Part shown: piece after piece, positions 29,139 to 38,114 of the stretch | Layout of the letters: each line of letters begins with the position of its first letter | Position numbering within the stretch: position 1 is the stretch's first letter | DNA from: Candidatus Gastranaerophilales bacterium | GTDB taxonomy: Bacteria; Cyanobacteriota; Vampirovibrionia; Gastranaerophilales; Gastranaerophilaceae | Direction: 5' to 3' | Assembly: GCA_947857085.1 (NCBI GenBank) | Contig: CANUDF010000002.1 | Location: 1 to 64,000, forward strand | DNA length: 64,000 nucleotides | Made by a program: the position numbers and the translations under genes | Notes under the pieces: model-generated | The model's database searches: none | The model's input: the letters and a program-made list of their open reading frames with translations, nothing else | Told to the model about the DNA's origin: nothing

Positions 29139-29531
29139 TTAGTCCTCAACAGCACATACATCCGGAATGTTTTTATACCTATTCCATGTTAATTCAGCTG
29201 TTGAGTTTCCATTCGGATCAGATTTCATAGCAGAAACAAGTTCGTCTATTTGAGCTCTGGTAAAATTGCATGAAAAAGTTTTGGTTCCATTATTCGTTGT
29301 AACTTTTTCAGAATAGGCACATTTGTTGTCCTTTATCCCATTACTCCAGCCCGTAATCTGTCTTGAAATACTTATATTGCCCTCATCTGATGTTAATATC
29401 AAGCTCTGTGAAGAAGGCAGGCAATGAAGAAATCTTACAACAAAGCCCTCATCGTACTTCTTTGTTTCAGCTGCAAATATCATAGCTGTAGAAAAAACTA
29501 TAATTCCTGATGTTAATAAAATTTTCTTCAT
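29139..29531 (-). CDS. Small exported protein of unknown function
   Basis: 130 residues starting MKKILLTSGIIVFSTAMIFA, a signal peptide. ATG 29531 is used because GGAGG lies 7 nt before it. The mature part has Cys residues spread through it (HCLPSS, NKCAYS, FSCNFT, DVCAVED), suggesting disulfides in the periplasm. It ends 2 nt from the converging nuclease gene. No family recognised. Confidence 0.7.
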   Translation of the reverse strand: MKKILLTSGIIVFSTAMIFAAETKKYDEGFVVRFLHCLPSSQSLILTSDEGNISISRQITGWSNGIKDNKCAYSEKVTTNNGTKTFSCNFTRAQIDELVSAMKSDPNGNSTAELTWNRYKNIPDVCAVED

Positions 29532-29583
29532 TATTACCTCCAAAATTATAATAACAAATTATAAGAATATATGCAACATAAAG

Positions 29584-29614
29584 AAAAGAGGTTCAATAAT
29601 ATTGAACCTCTTTT
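29584..29614 (-). terminator. Intrinsic terminator after rplL
   Basis: AAAGAGGTTCAAT / ATTGAACCTCTTT hairpin followed by an A/T-rich tail. It lies between rplL and the exported-protein gene. Confidence 0.85.
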
Positions 29615-29632
29615 CCTGTTTAATTAATCAAA

Positions 29633-30010
29633 CTACTTGATTTCTACTGTAGCGCCTGCAGCTTCAAGTTGTTTTTTGATAGCTTCAGCGTCTTCTTTTT
29701 TAACATTTTCTTTAACAGGTTTTGGAGCACCGTCAACTAAATCTTTAGCTTCTTTCAAGCCAAGACCTGTGATAGCGCGAACTTCTTTCAATACAGCGAT
29801 TTTGTTAGCACCAGCTGATGCCAAAACTACTGTAACTTCTGAAGCTTCTTCTGCACCTGCTGCTTCGCCTGCTGCTGCAGGAGCTGCTGCTGCAACTGCT
29901 ACAGGAGCTGCTGCTGATACGCCGAATTTTTCTTCCATAGCTTTTACTAATTCAGCTGCTTCTAATAATGTTAATTTTTCAATTGATTCTAAAATTGCTT
30001 CTATGCTCAT
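29633..30010 (-). CDS. rplL: 50S ribosomal protein L7/L12
   Basis: 125 residues. N-terminal dimerisation part ([20 protein letters not shown]), an Ala-rich hinge ([20 protein letters not shown]), then the factor-binding C-terminal domain ([41 protein letters not shown]). Multiple copies sit on L10 to recruit translation GTPases. Located 81 nt after rplJ. Confidence 0.97.
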   Translation of the reverse strand: MSIEAILESIEKLTLLEAAELVKAMEEKFGVSAAAPVAVAAAAPAAAGEAAGAEEASEVTVVLASAGANKIAVLKEVRAITGLGLKEAKDLVDGAPKPVKENVKKEDAEAIKKQLEAAGATVEIK

Positions 30011-30091
30011 TTTTTTCTCCTTTTATAATTCTTGAGTTCTGTACTTAGTTAATTTAAACATTATGTTATGCAACATATTTGTTTAAAAATG

Positions 30092-30613
30092 TTATGCTGC
30101 CTTTTGATCTCTGACAGCGGCCATAGCTCTTGTAAGTTGAGCCATAACTGCGTTGATTGAACCAACAATACCTGTAGCAGGAGAGTTGACACAACCAAGC
30201 ATTTTTGCGTAAAGTTCTTCTTTTGAAGGAAGATTTGCCAATGCTTTTGTTTCTTCTTCTGTTAAAAGTTTTCCGTCTAAAGCTGCACCGATGATAACAC
30301 CTTTTTTAGTATCTTTAATAAATTTAGATACTGCTTTTGCAGGGCTTACAGGATCATTGTAACCAAATGCAAGAGCAATCGGTCCTGTTAATTTTTCTGT
30401 AAGTATTTCATACGGAGTATCTTTAACAGCAATTTTTGCAAGAGTATTTTTTACAACTGTATAATCACCGCCGTCTTTTTGCAAAGCACGTCTTAAGCTT
30501 GTGATTTCTTCTACAGTATATCCTTTATACTCAGTAACAATAGCTACCTGGGCTTTTTCAATTTTTGATTTTAATGCATCTATCTTTTCTGATTTAAATG
30601 CTTTTGTTGCCAT
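30092..30613 (-). CDS. rplJ: 50S ribosomal protein L10
   Basis: 173 residues. The rRNA-binding N-terminus contains VAIVTEYKGYTVEEITSLRR and KNTLAKIA, and a C-terminal L12-binding helix follows (GSINAVMAQLTRAMAAVRDQ). It forms the stalk base. The usual upstream partners rplK-rplA lie 9 kb away in this genome, and rpoB is not downstream. Confidence 0.97.
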   Translation of the reverse strand: MATKAFKSEKIDALKSKIEKAQVAIVTEYKGYTVEEITSLRRALQKDGGDYTVVKNTLAKIAVKDTPYEILTEKLTGPIALAFGYNDPVSPAKAVSKFIKDTKKGVIIGAALDGKLLTEEETKALANLPSKEELYAKMLGCVNSPATGIVGSINAVMAQLTRAMAAVRDQKAA

Positions 30614-30780
30614 TTTTAGCTCCTTTGTTTTAATTTTATCGACCTGTAAAAACCAAAAAAGATTTTTTGGTTATAACCGCAAAATCTTACACAAGTTGAT
30701 ACTATTATATTTCGACTTCTGTAACCTCGGTCGGCGAATTTTAAAGACATTAGTCTGCCGGCGGTCTGCGGTTGTACAAA
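30614..30780 (-). promoter_or_regulatory. L10 leader-like 5' untranslated region of rplJL
   Basis: The ~170-nt leader on the minus strand carries GC-rich paired segments unusual for this genome (GCAGACCGCCGGCAGAC, TTTAAAATTCGCCGACCGAGG), like the kink-turn/stem region of L10 leaders. A perfect 22-nt palindrome then follows (AACCAAAAAAG / CTTTTTTGGTT, 30651-30672) that could act as an attenuator. Family membership is inferred from position and these elements. Confidence 0.5.
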
Positions 30781-30812
30781 TAATAATATTATAAAGATGA
30801 TTTAATGTCAAA

Positions 30813-31667
30813 TTAATGTAAAGATATGTTATCAATCAGCCGTACTGTGCCTATTTTGACAGCGATGAACACTCTTGTATTGTCATCAGCAGTCGTTTTT
30901 TCCTCCAGATTATTTTCATCACGAAATTCAAGATACTCAAGCTGATGGCGATTATTTAAATACGCATAGGCAGTTTCTGTTAAAGCTCTGACATCAGTTA
31001 CACCTTTATCATAACAGGCTTTTATATTGAATAAAATTTTACTTAATGCAAGCGCATATTCTTTTTCTTCAGCTGATAAGTATTTATTTCTTGAGCTTAG
31101 TGCAAGTCCGGAATCTTCACGAACAATCGGACAAGGAATTATTTCAACCGGAATATTTAAATCTTTGACCATTTTTCTGATAATAATTAACTGCTGTGCA
31201 TCTTTTTGTCCGAAAAATGCAAAATCCGGCTGAACAATGTTAAACAATTTATTAACAACTGTACATACACCATCAAAATGCCCGACGCGTGATTTGCCGC
31301 AAAGTTTATCGACATAAAAATACGGAGGAATAACATACGTAAGAAAATCATTTGATAAAATATGTCCCTCGCCGTACATTTCTTTAGGACTTGGTGCAAA
31401 AACAATATCAACACCTGAATCCTCACACAACTTGTTATCCTCATCAAGTGTCCGCGGATATTTATCTAAATCTTCACCGGGACAGAACTGAATAGGATTT
31501 ACGAAAACAGAAACAACTGTTCTGTCACATTTTTCCACACTTTTGTCAATAAGACTTTTATGTCCTGCATGAAGTGCTCCCATTGTAGGCACCAGCCCGA
31601 CTGTCAAACCCTCTTTTTTCCATTTTTTAATCTGCTCTCTTACTTCGGCTATAGTATGAACTAACAT
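30813..31667 (-). CDS. panC: Pantothenate synthetase
   Basis: Condenses pantoate and beta-alanine with ATP. 284 residues. The HIGH-like motif is seen in LVPTMGALHAGHKSLI, then VFVNPIQFCPGEDLDKYPR, FFGQKDAQQLIIIRK, and the KMSKS-like LALSSRNKYLSAEE. Overlaps panB by 7 nt, so the two are translationally coupled. Confidence 0.96.
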   Translation of the reverse strand: MLVHTIAEVREQIKKWKKEGLTVGLVPTMGALHAGHKSLIDKSVEKCDRTVVSVFVNPIQFCPGEDLDKYPRTLDEDNKLCEDSGVDIVFAPSPKEMYGEGHILSNDFLTYVIPPYFYVDKLCGKSRVGHFDGVCTVVNKLFNIVQPDFAFFGQKDAQQLIIIRKMVKDLNIPVEIIPCPIVREDSGLALSSRNKYLSAEEKEYALALSKILFNIKACYDKGVTDVRALTETAYAYLNNRHQLEYLEFRDENNLEEKTTADDNTRVFIAVKIGTVRLIDNISLH

Positions 31668-32515
31668 TTTACTCCTCTGTGTATATTCAACTGTTTTAAT
31701 TCATCTTCGGATAATTTAAAAACTTCATCATCAGACGGAAACGCCCCGTGTTTCACATCATAATCATACTGCTTTGCACATTCTAAAATCAATGATTTAA
31801 CGTCACCGTACCTGCGTGCAAATTTAGGCTTAAATTCGGAAAACTTTCCGAGCATATCATCAGACACCATAACCTGTGCAGAACAATATCTTCCGGCTCC
31901 GCATGAAATTGTCGGAACTCTAAGATTTTCTGTAATAAATTGTGCACTTTCTTCCGGAACCATTTCCAATACAATTGAAAATACTCCTGCTTCTTCAAGT
32001 TTTTTTGCCTGTTCTAAAATTGCAAGGGTCGCATCAAAAGATTTTCCCTGTATATTATACCCGCCGATTGTGTTCAAAAACTGCGGTGTAAAACCAATAT
32101 GCCCCATAACAGGGACACCGCATTCAACACTGCGTTTAATAACATTCAAAATATGGTCATTACAGCCCTCAATTTTAACGGCATTTGCTCCATTTTTAAG
32201 CATATTGCAAACATTTGTCAGTGCAGAAGAGAGCTCAATATTATAACTCATAAACGGCATATCTGTGACAACCATTGCACGTTTTACACCTTTTGCAACT
32301 GCCTTTGTAAAAATTGTCATTTCTTCAACGCCTACCTGATTAGTTGTTTCGTATCCGAGAGCAACCATTGCAAGACTATCGCCGATTAATATTATGTCAA
32401 TACCTGCTTCATCAAGATATTTAGCGGTTGAATAGTCATAGGCTGTTAAAACTGAAAATCTTTCATTAGTGTCTTTATATTTTTGTATGGTATTTACGCT
32501 GACTTTTTTAATCAT
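31661..32515 (-). CDS. panB: Ketopantoate hydroxymethyltransferase
   Basis: First committed step of pantothenate synthesis (methylene-THF + ketoisovalerate). 284 residues; FSVLTAYDYSTAKYLDEAGI, LIGDSLAMVALGYETT, the Mg-binding Asp/Glu region and MGHIGFTPQ are diagnostic. It lies directly downstream of the YvcK-like gene with the start touching its stop. Confidence 0.96.
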   Translation of the reverse strand: MIKKVSVNTIQKYKDTNERFSVLTAYDYSTAKYLDEAGIDIILIGDSLAMVALGYETTNQVGVEEMTIFTKAVAKGVKRAMVVTDMPFMSYNIELSSALTNVCNMLKNGANAVKIEGCNDHILNVIKRSVECGVPVMGHIGFTPQFLNTIGGYNIQGKSFDATLAILEQAKKLEEAGVFSIVLEMVPEESAQFITENLRVPTISCGAGRYCSAQVMVSDDMLGKFSEFKPKFARRYGDVKSLILECAKQYDYDVKHGAFPSDDEVFKLSEDELKQLNIHRGVKC

Positions 32516-33873
32516 TAGACGTTACATTCCTGTTTTTCGTCACATTCTATTGAAAAAGATGAACTGCCGTCACGCTGTACTTTTTTAAACCAGTAAAAAA
32601 TAGCTCTGGCTACACGATGCGAACTGTGTCTTACCAGTCCTTCCCGGCTGTCTTCTATTAATTTTTTTGAACAGAGGCTTACACCTAACTTTTTCAGATT
32701 AGTATGATCTAGTCTTACAGGGAATGAACCGGCAAGCTGATATTTTTCAGCTAAATTTTTCGGAAGATAATCATTTACAAGAACAGCATCAATAATTTTT
32801 TTGCTGTTTGCATGCTGCATAAGGGCTTTGACATGATCGGATACAGCATAACCATCTGTCTCCCCTGGCTGCGTCATAATATTACATACATATATTTTTT
32901 TAGCCTTTGACTTTGCAATTTCCTGAGCAATTTCCTCAACAAGCAGATTAGGAATTACGCTGGTATATAAACTTCCTGGACCCAATATAATCAATTCAGC
33001 GTCTTTTATTGCGGCAATCACATCTTCTAAGGCTTTGCAATTTTTAGGGTCAGTATAAAGCCTTTTTATTCTGCCATGAGCTTCGGGAATATTAGACTCA
33101 CCGTTAATAATTCTTCCGTCTTCCATTTCGGCTACAAGCTTCATATCATCTAATGTAGAAGGTAAAACACGCCCCCTTATTGACAAAACATTTGAAGATT
33201 CTTTTACAGCGCGAACCATATCACCTGTAATAGAACAAAGCGCAGTTAAGAATAAATTTCCAAAACTGTGACCTTCCAAACCTTCGCCTGTTTTAAACCT
33301 GTATTGAAAAAGCTTGGTAACCAAATCCTCATCATCGGCTAATGCCGCAATACAGTTTCTTATATCACCAGGGGGCAGAATACCCATTTCTTCGCGAAGA
33401 CGGCCGGAACTCCCGCCGTCATCGCCAACCGTAACAACAGCAGTTATGTTATTGGTTATATGTTTTATTCCTTTTAAAAGCATTGAAAGTCCTGTACCGC
33501 CGCCAACTGCAACAATCTTAGGACCTCTGTTAAGTTTTCTTCTTCTATATAAATTTTCGAGTAATGAGTTATTGTCTTTACCGTTTCCTAAATCCAGAAT
33601 AGACAAATTTGTCTTTTGCCAGCCTTTGAAAAATATAGCTGCTCCAAACATACAAATTGCAAAAGCAAGCCACTCGGTAGAAACCGTATTTGCAATTCTT
33701 CTGATAAATTCCATTGTATAAAAGATAGGTCTGATATCAATTAAAATCAAAATACCTATAGTAATTAATATTGCACCAAATAATATAAGGGCAAACCATC
33801 TTTTTACCTGCAGTCCGGGGATAAGCCACCCTGCATCTTTTGGTATTCTTACTTTATTTTTAAAATTATTCAT
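32515..33873 (-). CDS. YvcK/CofD-family gluconeogenesis factor with N-terminal membrane anchor
   Basis: 452 residues. Residues ~25-90 hold two membrane helices (WFALILFGAILITIGILILI and WLAFAICMFGAAIFFKGW). The CofD-like Rossmann domain then begins at ~121 with VAVGGGTGLSMLLKGIK, followed by VTVGDDGGSSGRLREE and GPGSLYTSVIPNLLV. YvcK proteins bind UDP-GlcNAc and couple carbon flow to peptidoglycan synthesis. The membrane-anchored form is known in cyanobacteria and some other phyla. It heads the yvcK-panB-panC run on this strand, with the pxpA-like gene 12 nt upstream. Confidence 0.9.
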   Translation of the reverse strand: MNNFKNKVRIPKDAGWLIPGLQVKRWFALILFGAILITIGILILIDIRPIFYTMEFIRRIANTVSTEWLAFAICMFGAAIFFKGWQKTNLSILDLGNGKDNNSLLENLYRRRKLNRGPKIVAVGGGTGLSMLLKGIKHITNNITAVVTVGDDGGSSGRLREEMGILPPGDIRNCIAALADDEDLVTKLFQYRFKTGEGLEGHSFGNLFLTALCSITGDMVRAVKESSNVLSIRGRVLPSTLDDMKLVAEMEDGRIINGESNIPEAHGRIKRLYTDPKNCKALEDVIAAIKDAELIILGPGSLYTSVIPNLLVEEIAQEIAKSKAKKIYVCNIMTQPGETDGYAVSDHVKALMQHANSKKIIDAVLVNDYLPKNLAEKYQLAGSFPVRLDHTNLKKLGVSLCSKKLIEDSREGLVRHSSHRVARAIFYWFKKVQRDGSSSFSIECDEKQECNV

Positions 33874-33885
33874 TATTTTCCTTTT

Positions 33886-34680
33886 CTATTCTACCCAGCC
33901 TGATGCATAAGCATTTTTATAATTAACAGGAACAGGGGTAATTATTTCCCTAGCTTGAGTTATCAATTCCAATGCATTAGGAATTCTGTTTGTAAAGTGA
34001 ATTGTATCTGCTTGAACAATAGTTTTACCGCACTCATTATTCATAACCTGAGAGTTATTGAGCAGTTCTTTCAAACGTCCGATTGAAACATTTGTGTTTA
34101 TTATATCAGCAGCTGAAAAATCAACTGTTCCATCTACATTATATGACTTTTCAAGACTTATTTCATGTGCAACCGGTATATTTACATATTCACCGACTTT
34201 TTCGGTTACATCACCTGACGCTCCATAATAAACGAGCCAGTCTGAACATTTTTTTACTGCATTTGCCACTGTTGAAGCAAAATGGAAGTCCTGCGCGGCC
34301 ATAACATACATAGCCCCATGCGGTCTTACATGTTCAATTTCAAGCCCCAATGACTTTGCAAATGACATAATTGCACCCACCTGATATACAACAAGTGCAT
34401 CAATTTCGTCATCAGACAAATCCATTGGTCTATAGCCAAATCCTTGGATATCATCAAATCCGATGTGCGCACCTACTACAATATTTTTTTCTTTAGCTTT
34501 TAACAGTGCTTCTTTTATACTCATAGGGTCACCGGCATGAAAGCCGCAAGATATATTTACAGAACTTACATAATCTAATAATTGATATTCAGAACTGTTT
34601 TTATATATACCGAAACTTTGTGCCAAGTCGCAGTTAAAATCTATATTTTTTATTTGTTTTCTCTCTAGTGTTTCCTGCAT
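33886..34680 (-). CDS. pxpA: LamB/YcsF family protein, 5-oxoprolinase subunit A-like
   Basis: 264 residues with the family opening IDFNCDLAQSFGIY and ...VSSVNISCGFHAGDP. VGAHIGFDDIQGFGYRPMDL and VRPHGAMYVMAA follow, all typical of PxpA. PxpA works with PxpB and PxpC to cleave 5-oxoproline, but no pxpB/C lies in this window. The start is set at ATG 34680 of an ATG-ATG-ATG run because GAGGAA is 6 nt upstream. Confidence 0.85.
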   Translation of the reverse strand: MQETLERKQIKNIDFNCDLAQSFGIYKNSSEYQLLDYVSSVNISCGFHAGDPMSIKEALLKAKEKNIVVGAHIGFDDIQGFGYRPMDLSDDEIDALVVYQVGAIMSFAKSLGLEIEHVRPHGAMYVMAAQDFHFASTVANAVKKCSDWLVYYGASGDVTEKVGEYVNIPVAHEISLEKSYNVDGTVDFSAADIINTNVSIGRLKELLNNSQVMNNECGKTIVQADTIHFTNRIPNALELITQAREIITPVPVNYKNAYASGWVE

Positions 34681-34819
34681 CATCATTTCCTCTTTGAAAT
34701 AATTATACAACATAAACACTATAATAGCATATCTTTATATAATATTAATTTACAAAGGGGAAATATATGGTAAGATTATTGCATAATTATATAATTATAT
34801 ACATTGAAAGGTAAATTAT

Positions 34820-34993
34820 ATGGCTGTAGTTAGAAAATTAATGCGAAATGGGAATGGCTGGGCTTTAACAATAAACTCAACAATATTGGGTTTTCTTGAT
34901 GTAAATCCAGAAGAAGACATGGTTCAGTATACTATGGAAAAAGACAAACTTATTATTACTAAAAGTGATAAAAAAATTATAAAAGAAAAATAG
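34820..34993 (+). CDS. AbrB/MazE-like small DNA-binding protein
   Basis: 57-residue protein missed by length filters: MAVVRKLMRNGNGWALTINS, then ILGFLDVNPEEDMVQYTMEK. The swapped-hairpin layout of AbrB-like domains is clear (R-x-x-x-GNGWAL-x-I-NS ... LG-x-x-P-x-x-x-V). ATTGAAAGG lies just upstream. It is followed at once by a bidirectional terminator. No toxin partner is adjacent, so it may be an orphan regulator. Confidence 0.8.
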   Translation: MAVVRKLMRNGNGWALTINSTILGFLDVNPEEDMVQYTMEKDKLIITKSDKKIIKEK

Positions 34994-35000
34994 CATTAAA

Positions 35001-35024
35001 AAAAGCACCCTTTCGGGTGCTTTT
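35001..35024. terminator. Bidirectional intrinsic terminator
   Basis: AAAAGCACCC-tttc-GGGTGCTTTT hairpin with A- and T-runs. It ends both the AbrB-like gene (+) and rpsT (-). Confidence 0.9.
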
Positions 35025-35036
35025 AAAATTTTAGGC

Positions 35037-35303
35037 TTACTTTGCTAATTTATTTACTGCAAGTGTTAATCTTGATTTTTTTCTTGCTGCTGTATTTTTG
35101 TGTAAAATTCCTTTTGATACAGCTTTATCGCATAATTGATAAGCTTTTGACATAGCTTTGTTTAAAGCTTCTTTGTCTTCACCTTTTGCAAGTTCTAACA
35201 CTTTTTTAACCGCTGTTTTGATAGAAGTTTTGAATGCTACGTTTCTTACTCTGTTTTTTTCAGCGATTAATACTCTTTTCTTAGCAGATTTAATATTTGC
35301 CAT
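35037..35303 (-). CDS. rpsT: 30S ribosomal protein S20
   Basis: 88 residues, Lys/Ala-rich helical bundle protein beginning MANIKSAKKRVLIAEKNRVR. It has the conserved TAVKKVLEL and ILHKNTAARKKSRLT segments. It binds 16S rRNA at the base of the small subunit. Single gene with a leader of about 80 nt. Confidence 0.96.
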   Translation of the reverse strand: MANIKSAKKRVLIAEKNRVRNVAFKTSIKTAVKKVLELAKGEDKEALNKAMSKAYQLCDKAVSKGILHKNTAARKKSRLTLAVNKLAK

Positions 35304-35552
35304 TTTAATTTACCTTTCCTATGAATTGCGGCACTTAATGACGGTGCCTGTACTCGTTGAGGATGTGAGTAATTCTTATTTTTAAACAAAAAAACTTTAT
35401 TTGCAAGTGTTTAAAAAACAATATATTAATATTTGTAAAATTATTCAAAAGAACTAATTCTTTAGTGTTATATTTTATAAACATTTGTGCTATATATATA
35501 ATATATAATATTGGGTTATAGTAAATAATAACTCAGAGAAACGGAGGCATAA

Positions 35553-37274
35553 ATGTCAGTAGGGCAATTTGTATTTATGTTACACAGCCATCTTCCTTAT
35601 TACAGAAAAGCCGGTATGTGGCCTTTCGGGGAAGAAAACCTTTACGAATGTATGGCAGAAACATATATTCCGCTTTTAAATGCTATTTCAGAATTGTATG
35701 ATGAAGGCATTAAAGCCAAGTTAACAGTCGGTATTACTCCAATATTAGCCGAGCAGTTGAATGATGAACACTTAAAGCACGGGTTTGTAAAATACCTTGA
35801 TTCAAGAATCGAAAAAGTTGCAAAAGATTTGGAAAGATATCCGGATCCTAAAGTTGCACACTCACAGCATTTAAAATATCTGGCGAAATATTACTTTGAC
35901 TGGTTTAACCATATTAAAGACTCTTTTATTAATAAATATGGCATGAATCTAATTGAAGCTTTCAAAAAGTATCAGGATTTAGGCTGTATAGAAATAACAA
36001 CATCTGGTGCAACACATGGTTTTTCTCCATTACTTGCAACAGATAATAACCTGAATGCTCAATTCAAAGTTGGTTCTGATACAACAAAGAGACTATTCGG
36101 TAAAAAAGCTAAAGGATGCTGGCTGCCTGAATGCGCCTACAGGCAAGGTTATGAATATGTAGGGAAAGACGGTAAAAAACACTGGCGTCCGGCAATTGAA
36201 GTAACATTGCAAAATAATGACATTGAATACTTCTTTACAGAATCACATGTTATAGAAGGCGGAAATTCAATAGGCAACAGACGTGTGATAGGTGTATACG
36301 GAAACATCGAGTATATTCCTTTACCTGAACGTGCAGCAACAGGATATGACACATATTCAGCATACTGGCTTCCTGATGCTCAAGTTGCTGTTATGGGAAG
36401 AAATGACAGAGCCGGTTATCAGGTTTGGTCTGCTGCTGATGGATATCCGGGTGACGGCTGCTTCCGTGAATTTCACAGAAAAGATGATAAATCCGGTATG
36501 CACTACTGGAGAATAACATCCCCAACAACTGATTTGGGTGACAAAATGCTTTATGATCCGGTATTAGCATTAAATAAAATAAATGAAAACTCTGACCATT
36601 ACACAACATTAATTTACCACTTGCTTAATGATTACAAAATGGCTCACAACGGTAAAGAAGGTCTTGTAATGGTATCATTTGATACTGAATTATTCGGGCA
36701 CTGGTGGTTTGAGGGTGTTGAATTTATTAAACAGGTAATCAAAAAATTCAACCAGTATTTACCGGAAGTTGAAAGAATGACTGCCGGCGAATATATTCAT
36801 GCACATCCTCCGACAGAAGCAATACAAATTCCTGAAAGTTCATGGGGCCAAGGCGGACATTTTTATGTTTGGAATAACCACTTAACAGAATGGATGTGGC
36901 CGATTATACATTCTTGTGAAAAACGGGCAACTGCAATTGCAGAAAAGTATGAAACAATCCCTGAAGATAAATTGCTTCATAGAGCTTTAAACCAAATGGC
37001 AAGAGAAAATCTTCTGCTTCAAAGTTCTGACTGGCCATTCCTAATAACAACATGGCAGGCAAAGGATTATGCAACAGACAGGTTTAGAGAACATGTTGAC
37101 AGATTTGAAAAGATCTGCGATATGATTGAAAGCGGTAATATTAATGAAGATGAGCTCAGACAAATAGAAAGCATTGATAACTGCTTCCCTGAAATTGATT
37201 ATAGAGTTTATTTGCCGATTGAAGAAGGAGTAATTCCTCAGCAGGCTAAAAAACTCGCTCCGTTATATAATTAA
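35553..37274 (+). CDS. Glycoside hydrolase family 57 enzyme, branching-enzyme-like
   Basis: 573 residues. GH57 conserved regions are visible in order: FMLHSHLPYYR (region 1, residues ~8-18), GCWLPECAYRQGYE (~188, carrying the catalytic Glu), YFFTESHVIE (~227) and MVSFDTELFGHWWFEG (~373, Asp). The later SSWGQGGHFYVWNN completes the set. This layout matches 1,4-alpha-glucan branching enzymes of GH57 and related cyanobacterial proteins. It likely acts on cytoplasmic glycogen. CGGAGG lies before ATG 35553. No other glycogen gene is adjacent. Confidence 0.87.
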   Translation: MSVGQFVFMLHSHLPYYRKAGMWPFGEENLYECMAETYIPLLNAISELYDEGIKAKLTVGITPILAEQLNDEHLKHGFVKYLDSRIEKVAKDLERYPDPKVAHSQHLKYLAKYYFDWFNHIKDSFINKYGMNLIEAFKKYQDLGCIEITTSGATHGFSPLLATDNNLNAQFKVGSDTTKRLFGKKAKGCWLPECAYRQGYEYVGKDGKKHWRPAIEVTLQNNDIEYFFTESHVIEGGNSIGNRRVIGVYGNIEYIPLPERAATGYDTYSAYWLPDAQVAVMGRNDRAGYQVWSAADGYPGDGCFREFHRKDDKSGMHYWRITSPTTDLGDKMLYDPVLALNKINENSDHYTTLIYHLLNDYKMAHNGKEGLVMVSFDTELFGHWWFEGVEFIKQVIKKFNQYLPEVERMTAGEYIHAHPPTEAIQIPESSWGQGGHFYVWNNHLTEWMWPIIHSCEKRATAIAEKYETIPEDKLLHRALNQMARENLLLQSSDWPFLITTWQAKDYATDRFREHVDRFEKICDMIESGNINEDELRQIESIDNCFPEIDYRVYLPIEEGVIPQQAKKLAPLYN

Positions 37275-37288
37275 TAGAACAAACATAT

Positions 37289-37327
37289 AAAAATCCGGCA
37301 AGGCAAAAAATGTCTGCCGGATTTTTA
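37289..37327. terminator. Intrinsic terminator
   Basis: AAAAATCCGGCA / TGCCGGATTTTT stem with a loop of about 14 nt, 15 nt after the GH57 stop. On the minus strand it directly follows a TAA (37328-37330) that would end a frameshifted tail of the next gene. Confidence 0.85.
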
Positions 37328-37397
37328 TTATGCAATTGTCATAAAACCTTTTTTCTGAATAAATTGAGGAAATGTTTCACGTATATATTCTAGTGTC

Positions 37398-38015
37398 TTA
37401 GGAGATATTTTCAGGGTTGGGGCGTGTTACAAAACCCAATTGCTCATATTTTTCTCCAAGTCCTAAATATCTGGAAAATTCTGAATTATACCTAACAACC
37501 GCATTATGTCCATAATCAGCAAATCCAAGCCATGGATCAATAATTATCAAATTTTTCAAATCTTTATTTTTATAAAAGATTGTATATTTTTCAAGATGAG
37601 GCTTAACAATTAAAACTGCGTGATCCAATGATTTAAGCCCATGAGTCATTATAGTTGCATTTACAGCGTCTACATTATTTGCTTTAAGAACAAGCTGAGC
37701 CAATTTTGTATAATCAGCACAATTTATATTTTTATACTTTTTCATATTTTGAAGAAACCGTTTATAGAACTCCATAGTTTCTTCTGAATCATAAAATTTC
37801 CATGCATCATCACGAATACATCGATTTTGGTGAATTTTATAATTATAATAATTAATAAATCTGTTATCAGCTTCAGCACATTTAAAAGCGGGAATACGCG
37901 TCCCGGATATAGCAGGAAACTCTTTTGAAATAATTCTGCAAACTTTATCAGCATCTTTTAACAGCTTGCTTTTTACAGCAGAACCAAACAAATTTGAAAC
38001 ACAACCAACATTCAT
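37398..38015 (-). CDS. Papain-like / transglutaminase-like cysteine protein of unknown role, probable frameshifted C-terminus
   Basis: 205 residues. A Cys-His-Asp arrangement in the right order and spacing for a papain-like fold is visible: NCADYTKLAQLVL (C99), LDHAVLIVKP (H132) and IIIDPWLGFADYG (D160). No clear signal peptide; the N-terminus is MNVGCVSNLFGSAVK. The frame stops at TAA 37398 after PENIS. The +1 frame continues SPKTLEYIRETFPQFIQKKG and ends at TAA 37328, directly before the terminator. This suggests the ancestral protein was ~25 residues longer. Substrate unknown. Confidence 0.65.
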   Translation of the reverse strand: MNVGCVSNLFGSAVKSKLLKDADKVCRIISKEFPAISGTRIPAFKCAEADNRFINYYNYKIHQNRCIRDDAWKFYDSEETMEFYKRFLQNMKKYKNINCADYTKLAQLVLKANNVDAVNATIMTHGLKSLDHAVLIVKPHLEKYTIFYKNKDLKNLIIIDPWLGFADYGHNAVVRYNSEFSRYLGLGEKYEQLGFVTRPNPENIS

Positions 38016-38058
38016 AATATATATAAAACATCAAAATGAAAAAAATTGCTTAAAACTA

Positions 38059-38087
38059 TTGCAAAAAAAAATTCAGCATTTTATAAT
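38059..38087 (+). promoter_or_regulatory. Promoter of tRNA-Asp
   Basis: TTGCAA (38059-38064), 17-nt spacer, TATAAT (38082-38087). The predicted start is about 20 nt before the tRNA. Confidence 0.75.
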
Positions 38088-38114
38088 AAGATATGTCGAA
38101 AGACAAAAGTGTAT

